Source of the DNA: Kribbella sp. VKM Ac-2568 | GTDB taxonomy: Bacteria > Actinomycetota > Actinomycetes > Propionibacteriales > Kribbellaceae | Length of the DNA stretch: 64,000 nucleotides | NCBI RefSeq assembly: GCF_004345365.1 | Contig: NZ_SLVF01000008.1 | Coordinates: 248,001 to 312,000, forward strand | Reading direction: 5' to 3' | Part shown: in pieces, positions 16,761-25,931 of the stretch | How positions within the stretch are numbered: position 1 is the first letter of the stretch | Layout of the letters: the number at the start of each line of letters is the position of its first letter | The notes under the pieces: model-generated | What the model saw: only the letters and a program-made list of their open reading frames with translations | The model's database searches: none | What the model was told of the DNA's origin: nothing | Translations under genes and position numbers: made by a program

Positions 16761-18125
16761 GTGAGTGACGGTCTGTTCGATCTTCCCGGTGCGCCCGCGC
16801 CTGCTCGTGGGGGCGGCAGCCTGGCTGATGTCGACCACACTTCCGCCCCGCTGGCGGTCCGGATGCGACCGCGGAGTCTGGATGAGCTGGTAGGGCAGCA
16901 GCACCTGCTGGCCCCCGGGTCACCGTTGCGACGGCTGGTCGAAGGCGACCAGCCGATGTCGCTGCTTCTTTGGGGCCCTCCCGGGACGGGGAAGACCACC
17001 ATCGCGGCGGTCGTCTCGCACCAGACGAACCGGAGGTTCGTCGAGCTGTCCGCCGTCACCGCGGGAGTGAAGGACGTCCGCCAGGTGATCGACGGCGCTC
17101 GGCGCGACCTGGCCCGGCCAGGCAACACCGTCGAGACCGTGTTGTTCATCGACGAGGTGCACCGCTTCACTAAGGCCCAGCAGGATGCTCTGCTCCCGGG
17201 TGTGGAGAACCGCTGGGTCACCCTCGTCGCCGCGACCACCGAGAACCCGTTCTTCTCCGTCATCTCCCCGCTCCTCTCGCGCTCCCTGCTCCTGACGCTC
17301 GAATCACTCACCGACGACGACATCGCAGTACTGCTCGATCGGGCGCTGACCGACGAGCGCGGCCTGAACGAAGAGTTCGAGCTCGACGAGGACGCCCGCG
17401 CGCACCTGCTCCGGATGGCCGGGGGAGACGCGCGTCGTGCACTCACGTACCTCGAGGCGGCCGCCGGTGGAGCCCGCGCCAAGCAGGCGGCCACGATCGA
17501 CCTGAAGACCCTGGAGACGGCGGTCGATCGGGCGGCGGTGCGCTACGACCGGGCGGGTGACCAGCACTACGACGTCGCCTCCGCTCTGATCAAGTCGATC
17601 CGCGGCTCCGACGTCGACGCCGCAATGCACTACCTGGCCCGGATGATCGAGGCCGGCGAGGACCCCCGGTTCATCGCCCGACGCCTGGTGATCTCGGCGA
17701 GCGAGGACATCGGCATGGGCGACCCGACCGCACTCGGCGTCGCGGTGGCGGCGGCCGACGCGGTCCAGCTGATCGGCATGCCCGAGGCCCGGATCAACCT
17801 CGCGCAGGCGGTCGTCGCGCTCGCCCTGGCGCCGAAGTCGAACGCGGTGATCATGGCGATCGACGCCGCCATCGCCGATGTGAAGGCGGGCAAGGTCGGC
17901 CCGGTCCCACCCCACCTGCGCGACGCCCACTACGCCGGCGCGAAGAAGATCGGCCACGGCTCGTCGTACCAGTACTCCCACAACGACCCGCGCGGCGTGG
18001 TCCCGCAGCAGTACGCGCCCGACGTGGTGGACGATGCGGAGTACTACAAACCCACCCGCCGCGGCGGCGAGGCGGCGTACGCCGAGCGCCTCGCCAACAT
18101 CCGCAAGATCCTCAAGGACCGCTGA
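16761..18125 (+). CDS. rarA: Replication-associated recombination protein A (RarA/MgsA AAA+ ATPase)
   Basis: 454 residues, normal length. Walker A GPPGTGKTT (about 71-79), Walker B LFIDEVHR (about 129-136), sensor 1 VAATTENPFFS and the C-terminal tetramerisation domain (DVDAAMHYLARMIEAGEDP, ISASEDIGMGDP) are all present. RarA acts at stalled replication forks, related to clamp-loader ATPases. In actinobacteria it usually lies upstream of alaS, as here. The GTG start has no Shine-Dalgarno sequence and follows TAGGCT, so it is probably leaderless. Confidence 0.95.
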   Translation: MSDGLFDLPGAPAPARGGGSLADVDHTSAPLAVRMRPRSLDELVGQQHLLAPGSPLRRLVEGDQPMSLLLWGPPGTGKTTIAAVVSHQTNRRFVELSAVTAGVKDVRQVIDGARRDLARPGNTVETVLFIDEVHRFTKAQQDALLPGVENRWVTLVAATTENPFFSVISPLLSRSLLLTLESLTDDDIAVLLDRALTDERGLNEEFELDEDARAHLLRMAGGDARRALTYLEAAAGGARAKQAATIDLKTLETAVDRAAVRYDRAGDQHYDVASALIKSIRGSDVDAAMHYLARMIEAGEDPRFIARRLVISASEDIGMGDPTALGVAVAAADAVQLIGMPEARINLAQAVVALALAPKSNAVIMAIDAAIADVKAGKVGPVPPHLRDAHYAGAKKIGHGSSYQYSHNDPRGVVPQQYAPDVVDDAEYYKPTRRGGEAAYAERLANIRKILKDR

Positions 18126-18129
18126 GCCC

Positions 18130-18447
18130 ATGGACCGAGTCGCGCAGCACATCGAGGCGTTCAACCACGCAGTCGGCACCGGCGACTGGCAGACCTTCAG
18201 CAAGCGCTTCGCCGCCGGCGCCCGGATGTCGTTCGTCGGCGTCCCCGCCGGCCCGTACGTCGGCCGCCCGGCGATCGCCGAGGCCTACGAGACCAACCCA
18301 CCCACGGACACCATCGCCACCTTCGAAACCACCAACCCCACCAGCGACACCGTCCACTTCAGCTGGTCCTCCGGCGCCACCGGAACGATGCGGTTCGCCT
18401 GGGCCCCGACCGGCGAAGTACAGGAACTCACCGTCACCTTCGACTAG
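18130..18447 (+). CDS. SnoaL/NTF2-like small protein
   Basis: 105 residues with the NTF2-like cone fold pattern: an N-terminal helix (VAQHIEAFNHAVGTGDWQTF), then VGRPAIAEAYETNPP and antiparallel strands (TVHFSWSSGATGTMRFAW). The family includes isomerases, hydrolases and ligand-binding proteins; catalytic residues cannot be assigned. It starts 5 nt after rarA, probably co-transcribed, and is followed by a short hairpin. Confidence 0.75.
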   Translation: MDRVAQHIEAFNHAVGTGDWQTFSKRFAAGARMSFVGVPAGPYVGRPAIAEAYETNPPTDTIATFETTNPTSDTVHFSWSSGATGTMRFAWAPTGEVQELTVTFD

Positions 18448-18460
18448 CTCCCGGCGGGAG
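18448..18460 (+). terminator. Short hairpin after the SnoaL-like gene
   Basis: CTCCC (18448-18452) pairs with GGGAG (18456-18460) around a GGC loop directly after the stop codon. It is weak but suitably placed. Confidence 0.35.
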
Positions 18461-18571
18461 TTGGTGAGGGACTGTTATGTGGGGGATGGTGTCCCTGGGA
18501 CGAGCCGGGGCCTGCCGCGCGATAAAGTCGGGCGGTCCACGAGGTGTACCAACGGAAGGTGGATCGTTTCC

Positions 18572-18994
18572 ATGAGCGTCGGTGAAGTCGCGGGGCTGAT
18601 CGCGGCCTGCGCGCTGCTGATCCTGGTGGGCCTGCTGGCCTATCCGATCCTGAAGCTCGGCAAGGTGTTCGACGAGACTCGGATCCTGGTCAAGGGGGTC
18701 TCGGACGAGACCGTGCCGCTGCTCGGAGAGGTGACGACCACCGTGGCGACCACGAACGCCCAGTTGCTGAAGGTGGACACCATCACCGACAACGCCAGCA
18801 CCGTGACCACCAACGCGGCGGCGCTCACGTCGCTGTTCGCGGCCACCGCCGGCGGCCCGCTGGTCAAGGCCGCCGCGTTCTCGTACGGCGTCCGCCGCGC
18901 GCTGGGCGAGAGCCAGCGCCGCGACGTCTCGCGCCGGGTGAAGGAAGAGATGAAGGCCGAGCGCAAGGCGAAGAAGCGCGGTGACGTCCGGTGA
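18572..18994 (+). CDS. DUF948 membrane protein
   Basis: 140 residues: one N-terminal transmembrane helix (VAGLIAACALLILVGLLAYP), then an extended alpha-helical region rich in Thr/Val (VTTTVATTNAQLLKVDTITD) typical of DUF948, and a basic C-terminal tail (KEEMKAERKAKKRGD). It is probably a cytoplasmic coiled-coil-like protein anchored in the membrane; function unknown. ATG 18572 is preferred because AAGGTGG (18555-18561) precedes it. Its stop overlaps the next start (GTGA). Position between rarA and alaS is conserved in actinobacteria. Confidence 0.85.
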   Translation: MSVGEVAGLIAACALLILVGLLAYPILKLGKVFDETRILVKGVSDETVPLLGEVTTTVATTNAQLLKVDTITDNASTVTTNAAALTSLFAATAGGPLVKAAAFSYGVRRALGESQRRDVSRRVKEEMKAERKAKKRGDVR

Positions 18995-19230
18995 AGCGGA
19001 TCCTGTGGTTCATCATCGGCACGGCCGTCGGCGTCTACGCGGTGACCCGGCTGAAGAAGCGGGCCCAGGTGCTCGCGCCCGAGAGCCTGCAGCAGTCGGC
19101 GGAGAAGGTGGCCAGCGCGATCCGGCACTTCGGCGACGAGGTGCGGGCGGGCATGGCCGAACGGGAGACCGAGCTGCGCGACGCGCTCGGCATCGACACA
19201 GCACCAACTGAACGTGAGGACTACCGGTAA
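18991..19230 (+). CDS. DUF6167-type small membrane protein
   Basis: 79 residues with one N-terminal transmembrane helix (ILWFIIGTAVGVYAVTRL), a basic stop-transfer (KKR) and an amphipathic helical tail (GDEVRAGMAERETELRDALG). It is coupled to the DUF948 gene by a 4-bp overlap and ends 4 nt before alaS. Function is unknown; the conserved neighbourhood suggests it works with the DUF948 protein at the membrane. Confidence 0.85.
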   Translation: MKRILWFIIGTAVGVYAVTRLKKRAQVLAPESLQQSAEKVASAIRHFGDEVRAGMAERETELRDALGIDTAPTEREDYR

Positions 19231-19234
19231 CACC

Positions 19235-21904
19235 ATGGAAACCAGTGAGATTCGCCGGCGGTTCCTGAGCTACTTCGAGGACCGGGGCCACACGGTCGTG
19301 CCGAGCGCGCCGCTGCCCTCGCCGGACCCGAACCTGTTGTTCAACGTCGCCGGGATGGCGCAGTTCGTGCCGTACTTCGTCGGCCAGCAGACCCCGCCGT
19401 ACCCGCGCGCCACCAGCGTGCAGAAGTGCGTCCGGACCCTCGACATCGAGGAGGTCGGCAAGACCACCCGGCACGGCACGTTCTTCCAGATGAACGGCAA
19501 CTTCTCCTTCGGCGACTACTTCAAGGAGCAGGCCGTCCAGTACGCCTGGGAGCTGGTCACGAAGCCGCAGAGCGAGGGCGGCTACGGCTTCGACGAGTCG
19601 GTCCTGTACGCCTCGGTCTACTACGAGGACGACGAGGCGATCGACATCTGGAAGCGGGTCGCCGGGCTGCCCGACGACCGGATCGTCCGGCTCGGGATGA
19701 AGGACAACTTCTGGTCGATGGGCATCCCGGGTCCGTGCGGCCCGTGCTCGGAGATCCTGATCGACCGCGGCCCGGAGTTCGGCGCCGACCGGGACTGGGA
19801 GGCGGGCGACCGCTACCTGGAGTTCTGGAACCTGGTCTTCATGCAGAACATCCGCGGTGAGGGTGGCGGCAAGGAGGGCTACCCGATCCTCGGCGAGCTG
19901 CCGAAGAAGAACATCGACACCGGCCTCGGCCTCGAGCGCGTCGCGTACCTGCTGCAGGGCGTCGACAACATGTACGAGATCGACGAGATCTACCCGGTGA
20001 TCGAGAAGGCGTCGGAGCTGAGCGGCCGCAAGTACGGCGCCGACCACGTCGACGACATCCGCTTCCGGGTGATCGCGGACCACGTCCGCAGCGCGCTGAT
20101 GCTGATCGGCGACGGCGTCACCCCGGGCAACGAGCGCGGCGGTTACGTACTGCGCCGCCTGCTGCGCCGGGCGGTCCGCTCCATGCGCCTGCTCGGCTAC
20201 GAGGACCCCAGCCTGGTGGAACTGCTGCCGACCAGCCTGGAGCAGATGAAGAAGTCCTACCCCGAGCTGGAGGCCGACTTCGGCCGGATCAGCCAGGTCG
20301 CGTACGCCGAGGAGGAGGCGTTCCGCCGTACTCTCACGGCCGGTACGAGTGTCTTCGACCTGGCCGTGAAGACGGTGAAGTCCGAGAGCGGCGCGGCCCT
20401 CGCCGGGGCGCAGGCGTTCCAGCTGCACGACACTTACGGCTTCCCGATCGACCTGACCGTCGAGATGGCCGCCGAGCAGGGCCTGCAGGTGGACACCGAG
20501 GGCTTCAAGACGCTGATGACCGAGCAGCGCGAGCGGGCCAAGGCGGACGCGCGGGCGAAGAAGGCCGGCCACGCGGACACCTCGGGCTACCGCGAGCTGC
20601 GGGAGAGCGGCGCCACCGAGTTCACCGGGTACCAGGAGCTCACCACCGACTCCCAGGTCCGCGGCGTACTGCGGGACGGCGTGGTGACGCAGGCCGCCGA
20701 GCCGGGTGACACCGTCGAGGTCGTGCTGGAGAAGACTCCGTTCTACGCGGAGTCGGGTGGCCAGATCGCCGATGAGGGCCTGATCGTGGCCGACGGCGTC
20801 AAGCTCCAGGTGCTCGACGTGCAGCGTCCGGTCAAGGGCCTGATCGTGCACCGGGTGAAGGTGCTCGAGGGTGTCGTCCAGCCCGGGCTCGACGTGCACG
20901 CGCAGGTCGATCACGAGTGGCGGGTCTCGGCCTGCCAGGCGCACTCCGGCACGCACGTCGTGCACGCGGCCCTGCGCCAGGTGCTCGGCCCGAACGCGCT
21001 GCAGAGCGGCTCGTACAACAAGCCCGGCTACCTCCGGCTCGACTTCGCCTGGTCGTCGGCACTGGACTCGGCCACTCGCAGCGAGATCGAGGAGGTCGCG
21101 AACCTCGCCGTCCGCCAGGACCTGCCGGTCTCCGCGCAGTACATGTCGCTGCCCGAAGCCCGGGAGTGGGGCGCGCTGGCGCTGTTCGGCGAGACGTACG
21201 ACGAAGAGGTGCGCGTCGTGGAGATCGGTGGCCCCTGGTCGCGGGAGCTCTGCGGTGGGACGCACGTCAAGCACTCCTCGCAGGTCGGCGCGCTGACCGT
21301 GACGAGCGAGTCGTCCGTCGGTGCGGGCGTCCGCCGCTTGGAGGCGTTCGTCGGCATGGACGCGCTGCATTACCTGGGCAAGGAGCGGGCGCTGGTCCGG
21401 CTGCTCTCGGAGTCGCTGAAGACCCGGCCGGAGGAGCTGCCCGCGAAGGTGGCCGACCTGTCCGAGCGGCTGCGGATCGCCGAGAAGGAGCTGGAGAAGG
21501 TCCGGGCCGGCCAGGTGCTGGCCGCGGCCGCCGAACTGGCGCAGAACCCGAAGGATGTCTTCGGGGTCGCGTACGTCGGCCACCGGGCTCCCGACGGCGT
21601 GAACGGCGGGGACCTGCGCAAGCTGGCCCTCGACATCCGTGGCCGGATGCCGGCCGACCGGCCGGCGGTGGTGTCCGTGCTCAGCGTGAACGACGGCAAG
21701 CCCGCCGTGGTGGTCGCCCTGAACGACACCGCGCGCGAGTGGGGCCTGAAGGCCGGCGACCTGGTCCGGATCGCCGCCGAGCAGCTGGGAGGTCGTGGCG
21801 GTGGCAAGGACGACGTCGCGCAGGGTGGCGGCACGGACGCGACCGGCGTGGACAAGGCGCTGGCCGCGGTCGAGCACTCCGTCGGCCAGTCGGTCACCGG
21901 CTGA
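19235..21904 (+). CDS. alaS: Alanyl-tRNA synthetase
   Basis: 889 residues, full length. The class II catalytic core opens with SEIRRRFLSYFEDRGH and contains CVRTLDIEEVGKTTRHGTFF. The editing domain carries the zinc ligands HSGTHVVH (near residue 570) and CGGTHVKH (near 672), and the C-Ala/DHHA1 domain ends in a GRGGGKDDVAQGG motif. ATG 19235 matches the usual start; an in-frame GTG at 19214 overlaps the previous gene and is less likely. It belongs to the rarA-DUF948-alaS-ruvX neighbourhood. Confidence 0.97.
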   Translation: METSEIRRRFLSYFEDRGHTVVPSAPLPSPDPNLLFNVAGMAQFVPYFVGQQTPPYPRATSVQKCVRTLDIEEVGKTTRHGTFFQMNGNFSFGDYFKEQAVQYAWELVTKPQSEGGYGFDESVLYASVYYEDDEAIDIWKRVAGLPDDRIVRLGMKDNFWSMGIPGPCGPCSEILIDRGPEFGADRDWEAGDRYLEFWNLVFMQNIRGEGGGKEGYPILGELPKKNIDTGLGLERVAYLLQGVDNMYEIDEIYPVIEKASELSGRKYGADHVDDIRFRVIADHVRSALMLIGDGVTPGNERGGYVLRRLLRRAVRSMRLLGYEDPSLVELLPTSLEQMKKSYPELEADFGRISQVAYAEEEAFRRTLTAGTSVFDLAVKTVKSESGAALAGAQAFQLHDTYGFPIDLTVEMAAEQGLQVDTEGFKTLMTEQRERAKADARAKKAGHADTSGYRELRESGATEFTGYQELTTDSQVRGVLRDGVVTQAAEPGDTVEVVLEKTPFYAESGGQIADEGLIVADGVKLQVLDVQRPVKGLIVHRVKVLEGVVQPGLDVHAQVDHEWRVSACQAHSGTHVVHAALRQVLGPNALQSGSYNKPGYLRLDFAWSSALDSATRSEIEEVANLAVRQDLPVSAQYMSLPEAREWGALALFGETYDEEVRVVEIGGPWSRELCGGTHVKHSSQVGALTVTSESSVGAGVRRLEAFVGMDALHYLGKERALVRLLSESLKTRPEELPAKVADLSERLRIAEKELEKVRAGQVLAAAAELAQNPKDVFGVAYVGHRAPDGVNGGDLRKLALDIRGRMPADRPAVVSVLSVNDGKPAVVVALNDTAREWGLKAGDLVRIAAEQLGGRGGGKDDVAQGGGTDATGVDKALAAVEHSVGQSVTG

Positions 21905-21925
21905 CCGTGGGACCGCAGTCGACCT

Positions 21926-21966
21926 GGCGCCGGGGAAGGGCACACCGTGTGTGCCCGCCCGGCGCC
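21926..21966 (+). terminator. Large hairpin between alaS and ruvX
   Basis: Outer arms GGCGCCGGG (21926-21934) and CCCGGCGCC (21958-21966) enclose an inner GGGCACA/TGTGCCC stem (21938-21944 with 21950-21956). A second small CCCCC/GGGGG hairpin follows at 21976-21988. There is no T-tract; it may attenuate rather than end transcription into ruvX. Confidence 0.55.
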
Positions 21967-21995
21967 GCTGCGCGACCCCCCGCGGGGGCACTCTA

Positions 21996-22454
21996 ATGCG
22001 CCGGGGTGTGCGGATCGCGCTCGATATCGGCGACGCCAGGATCGGCGTCGCGACCAGTGACCCGCACGGGATTCTCGCGACACCGGTCGAGACGGTGCGC
22101 CGTGGACCCGGGGATCTTGACCGGATCGTTAGTCTCGTAGCCGAGCTAGACGCGTTCGAGCTCGTGATCGGCCTGCCCCGATCGTTGTCCGGCGGTGAGG
22201 GACCGGCCGCGGTCCGGATCCGCGAGACGGCTGAGCAGGTGCGGTTGCTGGTGCACAAGGTAAACCCGGAGGCGACAGTGCGGATGGTGGACGAGCGGTT
22301 CACCACGGTCACGGCCGAGCGGATGCTCCGGGACCGGGGAAAGAAGGGTTCCAAGCGGCGGGCCGTGGTCGACCAGGCCGCGGCGGTCGTGATCCTGCAA
22401 CACGCGCTCGACTTCGAGCGTGAGACCGGCAACCCGCCCGGGAGGCCCCTGTGA
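21996..22454 (+). CDS. ruvX: Holliday junction resolvase-like protein RuvX/YqgF
   Basis: 152 residues, RNase H fold. The first acidic residue is in IALDIGDARIGVATSDP, the second acidic site in ELVIGLPRSLSG and the last in the conserved DERFTTVTAERML / VDQAAAVVILQ region. In bacteria YqgF acts in pre-16S rRNA 5' end processing. ATG 21996 gives the standard start, shortly after two hairpins. The stop overlaps the mltG start by 4 bp (GTGA). Confidence 0.93.
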   Translation: MRRGVRIALDIGDARIGVATSDPHGILATPVETVRRGPGDLDRIVSLVAELDAFELVIGLPRSLSGGEGPAAVRIRETAEQVRLLVHKVNPEATVRMVDERFTTVTAERMLRDRGKKGSKRRAVVDQAAAVVILQHALDFERETGNPPGRPL

Positions 22455-23638
22455 ACGGAACATCGGTGAACGAAGACCGTGAGGACCTGGACGACCATCT
22501 CGGCCTGCGGCCCGAGAGCCGCACCGAGCGCCGGGCGAACCGGCGCAAGGCTCGGGCGCGGCGTGGTTTCGGGTGCTTCGCGGGGCTGGTCTCGCTGCTC
22601 GTCGTCGGCGCGCTGATCGGCGGTCTGGTGGTCGGCTACGGCAAGGGCCGGGACGCCCTGGAGCGGATGTTCGCCGCACCGGACTACGAGGGCACCGGCA
22701 CCACCGCGGTGACGGTCGAGATCACCCAGGGCCAGAGCGCCCAGGCGATCGCCGACACGCTGGAGAAGAAGGGCGTGGTCAAGAGCGCCAAGGCGTTCGA
22801 GCGGGTCGCCCGCGACGATCCCCGGTCCCGCCAGATCCAGGCCGCGACGTACACGCTGAAGAAGGAGATGTCGGCGCAGGCCGCGCTGGACCTGCTGCTG
22901 AACCCGGCCAAGTCCGTGCTGGTCACCCGGATCAGCATTCCGCCAGGCCGGACCAAGGCCGAGGTGGTCGCGCTGCTGCAGAAGTCCAAGTCCGCGAAGC
23001 TGCCGGCCGGCGCCGCCCTGGTCGCGATGGCCAAGGGCCAGAACCTCAAGCTGCCGTCGTACGCGAACAACAACCCGGAGGGCTTCCTCTACCCGGGCAC
23101 CTACGACATCCCGAAGAACGCCAACGCGACCACCATCCTGCGACTGCTGACGGCGCAGTACGCGAAGACCTCGGCCGAGCTGCAGTTGCCGCAGACCGCG
23201 CAGCGCAAGAAGCTCGATCCGTACCAGGCGGTGATCGTCGCCAGCATCATCGGCGCCGAGACGAACCGCCCGCAGGACTACGCGAAGGTCGCCCGGGTGA
23301 TCTACAACCGCCTGCAGATCGGCAAGAAGCTGCAGATGGACTCGACCGTGCACTACGTGACCGGCCGGGACGGCAAGGTCTTCACCACCGACGAGCAGCG
23401 CCAGAAGGACTCGGCTTACAACACCTACATGTACTCCGGGCTGCCGCCGACGCCGATCAACTCTCCCAGCAAGGAGACCTTGCAGGCGGCGCTGAACCCG
23501 GCGAAGGGGAGCTGGCTGTACTTCACCCTGGTCAACCTCGACACCGGCGAGACCATGTTCGCCAGCACGGGGGACGAGCACCAGGCGAACGTGAAGAAGC
23601 TGCAGGCCTGGTGCGCGTCCCACGCCGGCCGGTGCTGA
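22451..23638 (+). CDS. mltG: Endolytic murein transglycosylase MltG (YceG)
   Basis: 395 residues. A cytoplasmic basic N-terminus of about 38 residues precedes one transmembrane helix (about 42-64, LVSLLVVGALIGGLVVGYG), an LysM-like segment (VEITQGQSAQAIADTLEKKG) and the YceG catalytic domain with its conserved Glu in SIIGAETNRPQDY (near residue 270) and the C-terminal YNTYMYSGLPPTPINSP. It cleaves nascent glycan strands at the membrane. It overlaps ruvX upstream and aroE downstream. Confidence 0.95.
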   Translation: MNGTSVNEDREDLDDHLGLRPESRTERRANRRKARARRGFGCFAGLVSLLVVGALIGGLVVGYGKGRDALERMFAAPDYEGTGTTAVTVEITQGQSAQAIADTLEKKGVVKSAKAFERVARDDPRSRQIQAATYTLKKEMSAQAALDLLLNPAKSVLVTRISIPPGRTKAEVVALLQKSKSAKLPAGAALVAMAKGQNLKLPSYANNNPEGFLYPGTYDIPKNANATTILRLLTAQYAKTSAELQLPQTAQRKKLDPYQAVIVASIIGAETNRPQDYAKVARVIYNRLQIGKKLQMDSTVHYVTGRDGKVFTTDEQRQKDSAYNTYMYSGLPPTPINSPSKETLQAALNPAKGSWLYFTLVNLDTGETMFASTGDEHQANVKKLQAWCASHAGRC

Positions 23639-24462
23639 TGACCCGTTGTGCCGTGCTCGGGCAGCCGATCGCGCACTCGCTGTCCCCGGCGATGCACCGG
23701 GCCGCGTACGCCGAGCTCGGGCTGGACTGGCGGTACGACGCGTACGAGGTCGGCGAGGACGAGCTCCGGGGATTCCTGAGCACGCTCGGCGGCGACGTAC
23801 GCGGGTTGTCGCTGACGATGCCGCTGAAGCGGGTCGCGCTGGACCTGGTGGACACGGTCGACCCGGTCGCGGAGCTGATCGGAGCGGCGAACACGATGTT
23901 GTTCGAGCCCGACGGATCCCGGTCGGCCCACAACACCGACGTGCCGGGGTTGGTGGCCGCGTTCGCGGAGCGCGGGATCACCGGCGCGGACACGGCCGTG
24001 GTACTGGGTGGTGGGGCGACGGCGGCGTCGACCCTGGCCGCCCTGCGGGGGTTGAAGGTCAGCGAGGTCACCCTCGTCGTCCGGGACCTCGGCAAGGTCG
24101 AGCGGCTCCGGGACCTCGCGGCCGAGCTCGGACTGAAGACGTCGGTCACGGATTTCGGCCAGGTCGAGCAGATCGGCGGGTTCGACCTGTGCGTCTCGAC
24201 GTTGCCGGGTGGCGCCGTCGATCCGTGGGCGGAGCACTTCGCGCAGGTCGCGCCGGTCGTCTTCGACGTCGCGTACCACCCGTGGCCGACCCAGCTCGCG
24301 ATCGTGGCGCACCGGATCGGTACAGAGCTGTTGAACGGCCTTGATCTACTCGTGCATCAGGCGACTCTCCAGGTGGAGATGATGACAGGTAGGTCGCCCG
24401 CGCCCCTGGCGGCCATGAGGGCCGCAGCGCGTGAGGAGCTCGATGAGCGTGAGCCAGGTTGA
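23638..24462 (+). CDS. aroE: Shikimate dehydrogenase
   Basis: 274 residues. The substrate site HSLSPAMHRAAY, the catalytic Lys in LTMPLKR, the Asn/Asp of NTDVPG and the nucleotide-binding GGGATAASTLAALRGL are visible; the C-terminal LLVHQATLQVEMMTG is typical. It reduces 3-dehydroshikimate with NADPH. The A of its ATG is the last base of the mltG stop (TGATG). The other aro genes are 5 kb downstream, separated by accessory genes. Its 3' end overlaps the next gene by 20 bp. Confidence 0.95.
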   Translation: MTRCAVLGQPIAHSLSPAMHRAAYAELGLDWRYDAYEVGEDELRGFLSTLGGDVRGLSLTMPLKRVALDLVDTVDPVAELIGAANTMLFEPDGSRSAHNTDVPGLVAAFAERGITGADTAVVLGGGATAASTLAALRGLKVSEVTLVVRDLGKVERLRDLAAELGLKTSVTDFGQVEQIGGFDLCVSTLPGGAVDPWAEHFAQVAPVVFDVAYHPWPTQLAIVAHRIGTELLNGLDLLVHQATLQVEMMTGRSPAPLAAMRAAAREELDEREPG

Positions 24463-25918
24463 TCGCCGTACCTTCCTGAGAGCAGGCGGCGCTGTCGCTG
24501 CCATTGCTCTCACCAGCTGCTCCGACACGAAGCCGGCGAGCGCTGGTTCTCCCAGCGCTCAGACGGCGGTCGCGGGCCCGGACTGGAACGGGCTCAAGCG
24601 AAGCCTCAGAGGCACCCTGACCCTGCCGGGCAACACCGGGTATGCGGCGGCCCACCAACTCTTCAACCCGCGCTGGGACTCGGTCCAGCCGGCCGCGGTG
24701 GTCCGTGCGGCCGGAGCGAACGACGTGCGCGCGGCGATCCTCTTCGCCCGGAAGAACAAGCTCGCCTTCGTCCCCAAGAGCGGCGGGCACTCCTACGTCG
24801 GCGCGTCCACGGTCAGCAAGGGCCTGATGCTCGACCTCGGCGCGATGCGCGGGATGAGCTACGCCAACAACGTCCTCACGGTGTACCCCGGCGCCAGGTT
24901 GTACGACGTGCACGCGTTCCTCGACAAGTACGGGCGTTCCCTGCCGACGGGTACCTGCCCGACCGTCGGAGTGGCGGGCCTTGCGCTCGGTGGCGGGATG
25001 GGCATCCACACGCGCACCTACGGGCTGACCTGCGACCGGATCCTCTCGATGGGCGTGATCACCGCCGACGGCACCGCGCGGGTCGTCAGCCCTTCAGCGG
25101 ATCCGGATCTGTTCTGGGCGCTCCGGGGCAGTGGCGGCAGCAACCTCGGCGTCGTCACGTCGTTCCGGTTCGCGACCATCCCGGCGACGAAGCTCGGGTT
25201 CTTCCGGCTGACCTGGCCGGAGTCGAAGGCCGCGGCGGTGGTCCGTGGCTGGCAGAAGTTCGCCCGGTCCGCACCGGCGACCGCCTGGGGCAACCTGCAT
25301 ATCGATGCCAAGAGCAACGGAACGCTGTCGGTCCACGTGCTCGGCGTCTCCACCACCGGTTCGGCCACGGCGGCCGCGGCGCTGCTCGAGCAGTACGTCG
25401 GGTCGAAGGCGTCCGTTCGCTCGATCACCGTGAAGACCCAAATGGAGGCGGTGAAGTTCCTCGGCGGCGGGACCACCAGCCCGCGGACGGGATTCCTCGC
25501 CGGCTCCGACGTACTGCATCCGATGAACGCGGCAGCCATCACGGCGTTGCTCGGTGCGGTGAAGACCGCGGCCCGGGCGAAGCTACCCGCGGCGGCGATC
25601 CTCGACCCGCTGGGCGGGCAGGCCGCGAAGGTGCCGACAGGCGGTTCCTCGTGGGGCTGGCGGTCCGCGCTCGGCGTGGTCCAGTGGTACTCCGGGCTGC
25701 CGGCGCATCCGACCGCGGCCCAGGTCAAGGCAGCACAGACCTTCATCACCAACGGCCATCGCGCGGTCCGACCCGCCACGGCCGGCGGGTACGTGAACTA
25801 CGTCGAGACCGGCCGCTCGGTCAGCACCTACTACGGCGCCAACTACAGCCGGCTGCAGACGGTCAAGAAGAAGTACGACCCCACCAACTTTTTCAGGACC
25901 GCGTACACCCTTGCGTGA
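24443..25918 (+). CDS. FAD-binding oxidoreductase, berberine-bridge-enzyme-like, exported
   Basis: 491 residues. A twin-arginine signal (DRRTFLRAGGAVAAIALTSC) ends in a lipobox-like LTSC, so it may be a Tat-exported lipoprotein. The FAD domain contains SGGHSYVG near residue 113-120, whose His is the usual covalent FAD attachment site, and the C-terminal BBE motif NYSRLQTVKKKYDPTNFF. Such enzymes oxidise alcohols, sugars or alkaloid-like compounds; the substrate is unknown. ATG 24443 has GAGGAG (24433-24438) just upstream and lies within the end of aroE. Confidence 0.88.
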   Translation: MSVSQVDRRTFLRAGGAVAAIALTSCSDTKPASAGSPSAQTAVAGPDWNGLKRSLRGTLTLPGNTGYAAAHQLFNPRWDSVQPAAVVRAAGANDVRAAILFARKNKLAFVPKSGGHSYVGASTVSKGLMLDLGAMRGMSYANNVLTVYPGARLYDVHAFLDKYGRSLPTGTCPTVGVAGLALGGGMGIHTRTYGLTCDRILSMGVITADGTARVVSPSADPDLFWALRGSGGSNLGVVTSFRFATIPATKLGFFRLTWPESKAAAVVRGWQKFARSAPATAWGNLHIDAKSNGTLSVHVLGVSTTGSATAAAALLEQYVGSKASVRSITVKTQMEAVKFLGGGTTSPRTGFLAGSDVLHPMNAAAITALLGAVKTAARAKLPAAAILDPLGGQAAKVPTGGSSWGWRSALGVVQWYSGLPAHPTAAQVKAAQTFITNGHRAVRPATAGGYVNYVETGRSVSTYYGANYSRLQTVKKKYDPTNFFRTAYTLA

Positions 25919-25919
25919 C

Positions 25920-25925
25920 TAGCCT
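25920..25925 (+). promoter_or_regulatory. -10 element of a leaderless promoter for the DUF2330 gene
   Basis: TAGCCT, followed by 6 nt and ATG 25932; no Shine-Dalgarno sequence is present. Confidence 0.45.
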
Positions 25926-25931
25926 TCCGCC

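Noticed and set aside
16244..16764. Three overlapping plus-strand frames over the repeat tract before rarA
   Set aside because: All three frames are open at once, the 100-bp period is not a multiple of three, and no ribosome-binding site or conserved start is seen.
15014..17494. Minus-strand open frame of 826 codons across the secA2 end, repeats and rarA start
   Set aside because: It only follows the repeats and the antisense of two known genes; all frames are open in the repeats.
19013..23623. Minus-strand open frame of 1536 codons opposite alaS, ruvX and mltG
   Set aside because: It is antisense to well-recognised genes; with very high GC, stop codons are rare on the opposite strand. The translation is Arg/Leu/Val-rich with no domain.
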